Positions 1 through 5,920 of a stretch of DNA of 8,719 bases are shown here, piece after piece. Source of the DNA: Pseudofrankia asymbiotica (GTDB lineage Bacteria; Actinomycetota; Actinomycetes; Frankiales; Frankiaceae); NCBI RefSeq assembly GCF_001983105.1, contig NZ_MOMC01000029.1, positions 1 to 8,719 on the forward strand. Direction: 5' to 3'. The translations under genes were made by a program, and so were the position numbers. The notes beneath the pieces were generated by a model. It was given only the letters and a program-made list of their open reading frames with translations, ran no database searches and was not told the origin of the DNA. Each line of letters opens with the position of its first letter. The first letter of the stretch is position 1.

Positions 1-50
1 CACGTCGCTTCGCTCGTGGGCTGGGCCTCCGCGAGGCGCGCCTCCGCGCC
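1..50. repeat. 50-bp GC-rich direct repeat, copy 1
   Basis: Identical base for base to 111-160. It contains a perfect 12-bp palindrome (gaggcgcgcctc, 33-44) and a small stem (gcctc 25-29 with gaggc 33-37). The left end lies at the window edge, so the element may extend further upstream. The sequence style resembles dispersed intergenic repeats of Frankia genomes, recalled from memory and not checked. No gene is supported anywhere in 1-278. Confidence 0.9.
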
Positions 51-110
51 CAGCACGGTTGCGTCGCGCTGAACGTCACCAACCCAAAACCGCACCACTC
101 ACATAGGTGG

Positions 111-160
111 CACGTCGCTTCGCTCGTGGGCTGGGCCTCCGCGAGGCGCGCCTCCGCGCC
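111..160. repeat. 50-bp GC-rich direct repeat, copy 2
   Basis: Exact second copy of 1-50, offset by 110 bp, with the same palindrome at 143-154. Similarity stops at 161. The 60 bp between the copies (51-110) is less GC-rich and shows no clear structure beyond a weak ccac/gtgg pairing near 96-110. From 161 to 278 I see no gene, only the upstream region of the glycosyltransferase. Confidence 0.9.
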
Positions 161-278
161 AGCTCGGCCGTTCGCTCTGACGGACTCGGCCGCGTACGCG
201 AGCCGTCTGGTACCTCTCGGTCGCGCATGCTCGGGTAGGTAGGGACCGCTACCAGCCAGGGCGTGCGGGGGCGCCGTC

Positions 279-1745
279 GTGTACGAGCGGCGACTGCGCG
301 AGCGTGGCACGCTACGGAGGGTGACGGGGCAGACGGTGCTGACGGTGCTGACGGGCGTGGCGATCGTCGCGCTGGCCTCCTGGGTCTCGCTGGCGACCTG
401 CTGGGGCGGGTACTGGCGGACCGACCAACGATTGCCGTCCCGGCGCACGCCGGCCAAGTGGCCCGCGGTCGCGATCATCGTGCCCGCCAGGGACGAGGCG
501 GCGGTGCTGCCGCTGACGCTGCCGACCCTGCTCGCCCAGGACTACCCGGGCCCGGTGACGCTGGTTCTCGTCGACGACGCGAGCACCGACAGCACCGCCG
601 AGGTCGCCCGCGACCTCGGCGCGCGGGAGCTCGCCCGCCGGGCCGAGGCGCGCGACGCCGGCGACCCCGCCGCGCTCGGCGGCGTCGGGCTGACCGTGCT
701 CGCGTCCACCCCACCGCCGCCTGGCTGGACCGGCAAGCTGTGGGCGCTCCAGCACGGCGTGGAGTTCGCGGGTGAGGCCGAGTTCGTGCTGCTCACCGAC
801 GCCGACATCGCGCACCGGCCGGGCTCGCTGCGCGCGCTCGTCGAGGCGGCGACGACGCACCGGCTGGACATGGTCTCCCAGATGGCCCGGCTGAACGTCG
901 CCACCCGCTGGGAGCGGCTCGTCGTCCCGGCCTTCGTGTACTTTTTCGCGATGCTCTACCCGTTCCGCTGGTCGAACCGGCCGCGGTCGGCGATCGCGGC
1001 GGCCGCGGGCGGCTGTTCGCTCGTCCGCCGCGGGGTGCTGGTCGAGGCGGGCGGGCTCGCGGCGGTGCGCGGCGCGGTCATCGACGATGTGGCGATCGCC
1101 CGGCTGGTCAAGAAGGCCGGCGGGCGGACGTGGCTCGGCCTCGCCGACCGGGTCGACAGCGTGCGGCCCTACCCGGCGCTCGCCGACCTGTGGAACATGA
1201 TCGCCCGCACCGCCTACACCCAGCTGCGCCACTCGATCGCGCTGCTCGCCGCGACCACGGTCGGCATGCTGCTGCTGTTCGCCGTGCCGGTGGCGGCGGC
1301 GGTGACCGGGCTCGCGGCCGGTGATCCGGTGCTGGCGGCGCTTGGAGCGGCCGGCTGGCTGGTGCTTGCCGGCACCTACCTGCCGATGATCCGCTACTAC
1401 CGCCAGCCGCCGCCCGCGGCGCTGCTGCTTCCGCTGACGGCGATGTTCTACCTGGCGATGACTCTCGACTCGGCCCGCCGCCACCGCGCCGGCCGCGGCG
1501 CCGCCTGGAAGGGCCGTACCTACGGCGTCCCGGCCACCACCGCGGACGCGGGGCCCGCCCGTGCCATCGAGCCCGCTGTGGACCAGATCGACGCGCTGCG
1601 CCGGCTTCTGCTCCCCGAGCAGCCGCCCATCCGTGATCGGATCAGCGCTCCGGGCCAGGTCCGTGGCGCCGTGGTCGGCCAGCGCAACCCTGTCGACGAG
1701 GGCCCGGAACCCACCTCGTCGGCCACCGGCCACGACCCTCGATAG
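279..1745 (+). CDS. hpnB: HpnB-like hopene-associated family 2 glycosyltransferase
   Basis: The 488-aa product is a membrane-bound GT-A (family 2) glycosyltransferase matching the HpnB pattern. Residues 20-45 form an N-terminal membrane segment followed by GGYWRTDQRLP. The nucleotide-sugar domain starts at AIIVPARDEA (65-74), with VDDAS (98-102), PGWTGKLWAL (148-157), TDADIAH (173-179), AAAAGGCSLVRR (240-251) and IDD (268-270). Hydrophobic segments follow at about 318-346, 350-371 and 379-396. GRGAAWKGRTY (405-415) is where HpnB proteins usually end; about 70 residues of charged, Pro-rich tail follow. HpnB is linked to hopanoid modification, but its exact acceptor is not established and no other hopanoid gene is in the window. 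The start is uncertain: GTG 279 has a G-run at 267-271, while in-frame GTG 321 directly abuts GGAGG (316-320), too close for a normal ribosome site. A generic membrane GT2 is the alternative. Confidence 0.85.
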   Translation: MYERRLRERGTLRRVTGQTVLTVLTGVAIVALASWVSLATCWGGYWRTDQRLPSRRTPAKWPAVAIIVPARDEAAVLPLTLPTLLAQDYPGPVTLVLVDDASTDSTAEVARDLGARELARRAEARDAGDPAALGGVGLTVLASTPPPPGWTGKLWALQHGVEFAGEAEFVLLTDADIAHRPGSLRALVEAATTHRLDMVSQMARLNVATRWERLVVPAFVYFFAMLYPFRWSNRPRSAIAAAAGGCSLVRRGVLVEAGGLAAVRGAVIDDVAIARLVKKAGGRTWLGLADRVDSVRPYPALADLWNMIARTAYTQLRHSIALLAATTVGMLLLFAVPVAAAVTGLAAGDPVLAALGAAGWLVLAGTYLPMIRYYRQPPPAALLLPLTAMFYLAMTLDSARRHRAGRGAAWKGRTYGVPATTADAGPARAIEPAVDQIDALRRLLLPEQPPIRDRISAPGQVRGAVVGQRNPVDEGPEPTSSATGHDPR

Positions 1746-1762
1746 CGGCGGCGCCCGCCAGC

Positions 1763-1840
1763 TTGCGCAAAGGATCCGATAAGCCGGTACTTTCCAGGAA
1801 AGGCCGCGACCGGGCGCGCCCCGCCACCGTTATCCGATCG
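1763..1840. promoter_or_regulatory. possible promoter/operator region upstream of the 1906 gene
   Basis: An imperfect inverted repeat pairs ggatccgataa (1772-1782) with ttatccgatcg (1830-1840), 9 of 11 positions. A third similar string, tatccgga, lies at 1880-1887. A weak sigma-70-like pair, ttgcgc (1763-1768) and tactttc (from 1788), has a 19-bp spacer, longer than ideal. The stretch is more AT-rich than its surroundings. This is suggestive only. Confidence 0.22.
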
Positions 1841-1849
1841 GAAACCTCA

Positions 1850-1866
1850 CGCGCGCCGGGCGCGCG
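1850..1866 (+). terminator. short GC hairpin between glycosyltransferase and next gene
   Basis: A 7-bp all-GC stem (cgcgcgc 1850-1856 with gcgcgcg 1860-1866) closes a 3-nt loop. No T-run follows. It lies about 105 bp after the glycosyltransferase stop and 40 bp before the next start, so it could be a weak terminator, a 5' UTR hairpin, or chance in GC-rich DNA. Confidence 0.22.
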
Positions 1867-1905
1867 GCCGGTCACGTCCTATCCGGATGGGGGCGGCGAA
1901 ACCAC

Positions 1906-4557
1906 GTGAACGGCGATCCCGGCGATTCCCAGCAGGCCGGCCAGCCGGCGGGCTGGAACTGGCCACCGACCACCCCCGGCCCGGCCGACAGGCCGGTCGA
2001 GGGCGCCCCGCCGCAGCCCATCCACCCGCCGCCGCCCATCCATCCCCCGCAGCCGCCGCCCATCCATCCACCGGTCGTCGGCGTGGCCGCTCCCGCTCCC
2101 GCGCCAGGGCAGGTCGCGGGCCCCCCGATCGCTCCCTGGCACGCCAGCGCGCCCACGATCGCCGGCCCGCCGCCCCCGCCAGCGCCGCCCCCTCCGCCCC
2201 CTCCGCCGCCCCCGGGCGCCGCGCCGTGGGGCGGCGGGGGCGCCGCCGCACCGGTGCCCGCGCACTGGGCGCAGGTGCGGGGCCGGGTCGTGTTCGACAG
2301 CGCGTGGTGCCCGCTGCGGGAGGGGCGGACCAGTGGCTTCTCGATGATCGGCAGCCGCCAGCTGCTGCTCACCGACCTGCCGGCGGTGTACGTGCACGAC
2401 ACCGGCGGGTTCGGCGCCGCGGTCCTGAGCACGCTGGAACCCGCCTTCGACCCCGTCGCGACGGTCGAGCTTCACGAGGGCAGCACGCGACTCGCCGTCG
2501 ACATCGCGTTCCCCGACGGGCGGACCTACCAGGCCGCGACCGTCACCCCGCTGCCGCCGGAGCTGCGCGCCGCGCTCACCGGCCTGTTCGGCCGCCTGCA
2601 GCCGGACGTGTGGTCGACGGCGTTCGTCAGCCCCTGCGCCATGTCCGTCACGCCGCACTACGAGCGGGACCCGGGCGCTGACGCCACCCTCAAGGCCGCC
2701 GCGCCCCCGGTCGCCGTGACGCCACCTCCCGTCGAGGCGACCGCCGGCGGGCTCTCCGCCGCGACCGTCAGGGGCGCCGCCGCCAAGGTCGCGGCCGCCG
2801 CCCGCGGCACGTCCGCGAGCGAGGGGCAGGCGGGTGCCCCCGCCGCTCCCGACGGGGAGCTCACCGCCTACGTCGTCGTGAAGGGCGGCCGGCTCGAGCT
2901 GCGCTCCCGCGGCCAGTCGATGATCGATTGGCCGCTGAACCGGGTCGCCGTCGAGCAGGCCGGTCCCACGAGCGCGGCGGTGCGGGGCGGTGCCGTGCTC
3001 GCCGGCCGGTTCCTCGACGGCGTGACGCTGCACCTGGCCACCCCGGAGGTGCTCGCCGCCTTCCTGACCGCCGCGCGCGCCGAGCGGCGCGAGGCCGAGC
3101 CCGCGGCCATCGGAACCTCCGCGCCGGTGTGGGCGAGTGGGCTGGGCGGCGACGCGGCACGGGGCCGGGCGGACTGCGTGCTCGGTGACACCGTGCTGGA
3201 GCTGCAGCCGCGGGAGAGCGCCACGGCGCTGACCCGCTTCGAGCTGACCGACTCCCGGCTGCGGGTGGCCGGGTCGGCGCAGCGGTTCGTCATCTTCGAC
3301 CCGGAGCACGGCCCGGTGGTCGTGGAAAGCGACTCGGAGGCCTTCGGCCAGCGGGTGGGGGCCCACCCCGGGGTGCGGGCGGCGGCCGAGCGGACGCTGG
3401 CGGCCGGCCCCTACCCGGCCGAGCTGGCGGACGGCGGGCCGGTGGCCTGCGCGGTCGCGGCCGGCGCGTTGCGGGTGAAGGGCCCTGGTGCCGACCTCCG
3501 GGTGCCGTTCTCGGAGATCCAGTCCGTCGAGGGCACCGCCGACGCGGCGCGCGCCAGCCTGCGGGTGGCGGCCGCGAGCGCGGACGTCACGGTCGTCGGC
3601 CAGCTGGAGCTGGTCCGCGCGCTGCACACGGACATCGTCGCCGGCAACTACGCCACCGAGGACCCGCGCCACCTTCCCGACATGCTGCGGGCGGCGGCGG
3701 GCCTCGAGGACGACTACTTCCTCTACACGATCTTCGGTCCGTTCTACGAGCTGCACGCCGCCCTGCTCGGCGACGCGGCCGCGGGTGACCTGGCCGCCCC
3801 GGTGGCGCTGCCGGCGGACGACGAGGGCCAGCTGCGCACCGCCGCGGCGCTGTCGGAGGGCCTCGACGAGCTGCGGCGCCACCTCGACCAGGTCGGCTCG
3901 GTTCTGCCCGCCTTCATCCGTCACCGTGACGCGCTGCTGCTGGCGCCGGCCACCGGCGGACGGGCGGAGCCGGAGTGGCTGAAGGCCCAGGAGACCCGGC
4001 TGCGGGCGGCGCTCGCCCCCGCGCAGCGCGCGGCGGCCGAGACCGGGGCGCTGTCGGCGCAGGTGCAGCGCCTGATGGACCTCGACCCGTCCGCGCTGCC
4101 GAAGGCCAACTACGCGGGCGCCGCGGTCGCGCTTGGAGCGGCACTGCTGAACCCGGTGTTCCTGGTTTCGGGCGCCACCCAGGCGTTCAACCAGTACAAC
4201 CAGCGGGCGCAGCGGTCGGCTCAGATGAGCGCGCAGGCGGTGAGCGGCTGGGCGAGCGCCCTCGACCGGTGGAACACGCTGGTCGCCACCACGGTCCCGG
4301 TGCTCGGCTATGTGCTGACCGAGAACCTGTTCGCCTTGCGCTGGGAGACCGCCCGTCGGCTCGCCGATGAGCTGCGGCACGCGGCACCGGCGACGCGTGG
4401 GGCCGCGATGGGTGGGGTCGCCCGCCGGCTCGCCCGTCTCGACGTGCTGCGTCGCTATCCGGCGGGCACTGGCATCCGGCTCACCCGTGGCGAGATCGCG
4501 CACCATCTTCGTGCCGCGCGCGACTCGGTCAGCACCCCCCGGTTCGTCGACTTCTGA
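1906..4557 (+). CDS. large protein of unknown function with proline-rich N-terminus and PH-like repeats
   Basis: I do not recognise a family for this 883-aa protein. Residues 1-118 are disordered and Pro-rich: three PIHPP units (38-56), and PPPPP-A followed by ten consecutive prolines (88-103). A beta-rich segment at about 119-232 begins AHWAQVRGRVVF. A linker (255-316) precedes two segments, about 317-392 and 511-579, that look like divergent copies of one PH-like fold: a short strand pair, then (D/R)WPLNRV or RVPFSEI, more strands, and a closing helix. Another beta-rich unit lies at about 418-500. Residues 585-883 are mostly helical, with a moderately hydrophobic stretch at 736-757 (YAGAAVALGAALLNPVFL) and another at about 790-810. 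There is no signal peptide. GTG 1906 follows a G-rich stretch (1889-1896). The coding frame has consistent G/C at third positions. It is probably cytoplasmic or membrane-associated; the PH-like reading is inference. Confidence 0.85.
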   Translation: MNGDPGDSQQAGQPAGWNWPPTTPGPADRPVEGAPPQPIHPPPPIHPPQPPPIHPPVVGVAAPAPAPGQVAGPPIAPWHASAPTIAGPPPPPAPPPPPPPPPPGAAPWGGGGAAAPVPAHWAQVRGRVVFDSAWCPLREGRTSGFSMIGSRQLLLTDLPAVYVHDTGGFGAAVLSTLEPAFDPVATVELHEGSTRLAVDIAFPDGRTYQAATVTPLPPELRAALTGLFGRLQPDVWSTAFVSPCAMSVTPHYERDPGADATLKAAAPPVAVTPPPVEATAGGLSAATVRGAAAKVAAAARGTSASEGQAGAPAAPDGELTAYVVVKGGRLELRSRGQSMIDWPLNRVAVEQAGPTSAAVRGGAVLAGRFLDGVTLHLATPEVLAAFLTAARAERREAEPAAIGTSAPVWASGLGGDAARGRADCVLGDTVLELQPRESATALTRFELTDSRLRVAGSAQRFVIFDPEHGPVVVESDSEAFGQRVGAHPGVRAAAERTLAAGPYPAELADGGPVACAVAAGALRVKGPGADLRVPFSEIQSVEGTADAARASLRVAAASADVTVVGQLELVRALHTDIVAGNYATEDPRHLPDMLRAAAGLEDDYFLYTIFGPFYELHAALLGDAAAGDLAAPVALPADDEGQLRTAAALSEGLDELRRHLDQVGSVLPAFIRHRDALLLAPATGGRAEPEWLKAQETRLRAALAPAQRAAAETGALSAQVQRLMDLDPSALPKANYAGAAVALGAALLNPVFLVSGATQAFNQYNQRAQRSAQMSAQAVSGWASALDRWNTLVATTVPVLGYVLTENLFALRWETARRLADELRHAAPATRGAAMGGVARRLARLDVLRRYPAGTGIRLTRGEIAHHLRAARDSVSTPRFVDF

Positions 4558-4594
4558 TTCCCACAGTGACTCCGGAACAATGGCCGTCGGGTAT

Positions 4595-4703
4595 GCGAAG
4601 GAAGAGCATGTTCGCGCACCCTTCGGCCCTGTGCTCATCGGTACTACGGCCACCGGGTCCGCGAAGGAAGAGCATATTCGCGCACCCTTTGGCCTCCTGC
4701 TCA
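4595..4703 (+). repeat. duplicated 43-bp leader element (copies 4595-4637 and 4661-4703)
   Basis: The two copies match at 38 of 43 positions, offset by 66 bp. Each holds gcgaa-N11-ttcgc, a 5-bp inverted repeat whose 11-nt loop reads ggaagagcatg in copy 1 and ggaagagcata in copy 2. In RNA the loop would present a purine-rich, ribosome-site-like sequence, with AUG only in copy 1. The region is clearly lower in GC than the flanking genes. It fills the gap between the unknown 883-aa protein and the His-rich protein, so it is likely regulatory for the latter. It could be a pair of operators, an RNA leader, or a dispersed genomic element. Confidence 0.8.
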
Positions 4704-4721
4704 GCCGCGAGGGAGCCGTGA
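4608..4721 (+). CDS. possible 37-codon leader ORF overlapping the His-rich gene start
   Basis: The ATG lies 3 nt after an aaggaagag-like ribosome site (4598-4606). The frame runs 37 codons to TGA 4719-4721, sharing one base with ATG 4721 (tgATG), the classic geometry of translational coupling. The peptide contains FAHP twice (from MFAHPSALCSS and IFAHPLASCSA), because it spans both 43-bp copies. Codon use is unlike neighbouring genes (TCA, GTA, CTA, CGA, ATA occur) and third-position GC is only moderate, so it may be a leader that acts by being translated rather than a conserved protein. The competing reading is an N-terminal extension of the His-rich protein from in-frame ATG 4580, giving 365 aa and two AKEEH(V/I)RAPFG motifs. 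I cannot decide between them from one sequence. Confidence 0.3.
   Translation: MFAHPSALCSSVLRPPGPRRKSIFAHPLASCSAAREP
4709..4715 (+). promoter_or_regulatory. ribosome binding site for the His-rich protein
   Basis: gagggag ends 5 nt before ATG 4721. This is the best ribosome site near the open frame and is why ATG 4721 is preferred over GTG 4718 (adjacent, in frame), ATG 4580 or the more distant upstream starts. Confidence 0.65.
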
Positions 4722-5677
4722 TGTCCATCTTCACGAGCCAGTTCGACCAGGCCCGGGTCTATACGGGCCTCTACACCGGCCGGCCCGACGACACGACCTG
4801 GCGAACGCCCCGGGGGGCCGCCACCGGCGGCGGAGGGCTCCTCGCCGGCGGGGTGGTCGCGGCCCTGGCGGCGGGCGGGGTCGTCGCCGGCCTCGCCGCG
4901 GCGGCCGCCGTCGACGCGTTCTTCGACGGCGACGCGGGCGCGGGCGCCCATCACGACGCGCACGCCGATCCCCACCCGGACGGCCACCCGGACGGCCACC
5001 CGGACGGCCACCCGGACGGCCACGCGGACGCCCACCCGGACGGCCACGCGGACGCCATGGCCAAGGCGCACGCCGGCCCGGAGAACGCGGCGGCCCATGA
5101 GGCGGGCGACACCGGGTCCCAGGGCGTCGACGGCGCGGATGCTCACGGCGCGGACACTCACGGCGCGGATGCTCACGGAGCGAACGCCCAGGAAGCGAAC
5201 GCTCACGGGCATGCCGACGCCTGGGGCGCTGGCTGGGGAGACGGCTGGGACGACGGCTGGGACGCGGAGTCCAGTCACCGGCTGGCCGCCGGCGGTCACG
5301 CCGGGGCCACGGCGGCCGGCCACGAGACCGACATCCTCGGGAGAACGGCCGGCTCGCAGGCCCATCAGCTCTTCACCGAGACGACCGCGGCCGACGCGGA
5401 CCACGACAGCCAGGACAAGGCCGGGCCCGGCCCGGCGACGAGCCACACCGACCCGGGGCACCTCCACGCGGATGGCACCGAAAGCCCCCACACGGATGGC
5501 ACCGAGGGCCCGGACGGCTCCGGCTCCGGTTACGACGGTTCTGGCTACGACACCTACAACGCCGCCGATCACGTCCACACCGGCCACGAGGATGCCTGGG
5601 CGCACGAGGCGAGCCACACCGACGGCGGGTTCGGCGGCGACGGCGACTTCTCGTCCTTCCACGACGCCAGCTCCTGA
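4721..5677 (+). CDS. His/Asp-rich low-complexity repeat protein, function unknown
   Basis: The 318-aa product has no family I recognise. Residues 1-31 are ordinary in composition (MSIFTSQFDQARVYTGLYTG...). Residues 36-64 are a Gly/Ala/Val/Leu stretch with GG spacing, long enough to cross a membrane or pack as a glycine zipper. From 77 on it is acidic and His-rich: HPDG/HADA units (85-112), five GADAH-like units (138-162), Trp every fourth residue (168, 172, 176, 180), two H(A/T)DGTE(S/G)P units (249-264) and a Gly/Ser/Tyr patch (267-279). There is no cleavable signal peptide and almost no Cys. His/Asp density suggests binding of divalent metals such as Ni, Zn or Co, or an acidic disordered tail; neither is shown. 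It lies 163 bp after the unknown 883-aa gene on the same strand, with the duplicated leader between. The extensive tandem repeats imply length variation between strains. Confidence 0.75.
   Translation: MSIFTSQFDQARVYTGLYTGRPDDTTWRTPRGAATGGGGLLAGGVVAALAAGGVVAGLAAAAAVDAFFDGDAGAGAHHDAHADPHPDGHPDGHPDGHPDGHADAHPDGHADAMAKAHAGPENAAAHEAGDTGSQGVDGADAHGADTHGADAHGANAQEANAHGHADAWGAGWGDGWDDGWDAESSHRLAAGGHAGATAAGHETDILGRTAGSQAHQLFTETTAADADHDSQDKAGPGPATSHTDPGHLHADGTESPHTDGTEGPDGSGSGYDGSGYDTYNAADHVHTGHEDAWAHEASHTDGGFGGDGDFSSFHDASS
4973..5056 (+). repeat. 12-bp tandem repeat encoding HPDG/HADA
   Basis: Seven in-frame 12-bp units: four of cacccggacggc, then HADA, HPDG, HADA variants. The first four are identical, a sign of recent slippage or unequal exchange. 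The array keeps the reading frame and places His every fourth residue. Confidence 0.95.
5132..5206 (+). repeat. 15-bp tandem repeat encoding GADAH
   Basis: Five in-frame 15-bp units: ggcgcggatgctcac (units 1 and 3 identical), a GADTH variant, then diverged GANAQ and EANAH. The gradient from identical to diverged units suggests growth from one end. Confidence 0.9.
5465..5512 (+). repeat. 24-bp tandem duplication encoding H(A/T)DGTE(S/G)P
   Basis: Two adjacent 24-bp units in the reading frame of the His-rich protein, differing at a few bases (HADGTESP then HTDGTEGP). This is a third, independent repeat family within the same gene. Confidence 0.85.
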
Positions 5678-5712
5678 CGCCTGTCGCCGGACGCCGAAGA
5701 TCTCAGGCGTCC

Positions 5713-5765
5713 TGTCAGACATCAGGGCCACGTAACGATGCTGGTCGTGCCCCTGATGTCTGACG
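5713..5765. terminator. strong hairpin between convergent genes, likely bidirectional terminator
   Basis: Arms 5714-5732 and 5746-5764 pair over 19 bp with one mismatch (5728/5750), closing a 13-nt loop; 5713/5765 adds a possible G-T pair. There is no T-run, which is common in high-GC actinobacteria. It sits 36 bp after the His-rich gene stop and about 150 bp past the end of the opposite-strand oxidoreductase, so it can serve both. The arms have lower GC than the surroundings, so it may instead be a dispersed palindromic element. Nothing else is supported in 5678-5913 apart from the smaller hairpin at 5898-5920. Confidence 0.65.
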
Positions 5766-5897
5766 CGATTTCCCGCGACGCCGGACAGGTGGGCGTAGGG
5801 CCTCATGCGTGCGCGGGGCGAACGTCGCCGGACGAGGGGACACCCGTCGCCTTCGACTGATCTAGTGCCCTGGCTCGTCTCGTGACGGCGTATCAGC

Positions 5898-5920
5898 GGG
5901 CTGGCGCGAAGCGCTAGCCC
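5898..5920 (-). terminator. hairpin overlapping the oxidoreductase stop codon
   Basis: Arms 5898-5907 and 5911-5920 pair around a 3-nt loop. All ten positions pair except 5903/5915, which is G-T on the + strand and a C-A mismatch in the minus-strand transcript. The TAG stop (5916-5914) lies inside the right arm. It may protect or end the oxidoreductase mRNA; a ribosome at the stop would open it. No T-run follows. Confidence 0.35.

Noticed and set aside
312..1733. 473-codon minus-strand frame opposite the glycosyltransferase
   Set aside because: Arg/Gly/His-rich shadow; the + strand frame carries all GT2 motifs.
1887..2681. 264-codon + strand frame overlapping the start of the unknown protein
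   Set aside because: Arg/Ala-rich translation; the overlapping 883-aa frame has much better composition and length.
4574..4594. ECF-sigma promoter starting at ggaac
   Set aside because: The next plausible -10 element (gtat at 4591) is only about 12 nt away, too short a spacer.
4595..4615. LexA-type site in gcgaaggaagagcatgttcgc
   Set aside because: The half-sites are too far apart for the actinobacterial LexA consensus (about 4 nt between arms).
1879..4734. 951-codon open frame on the minus strand opposite the unknown protein
   Set aside because: Arg/Gly/His-rich translation without domain pattern; it mirrors the high third-position GC of the + strand gene, a common shadow effect.
4973..5056. 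12-bp tandem array as a CRISPR or iteron origin
   Set aside because: Units are contiguous, without spacers, in frame with a coding region, and encode HPDG.
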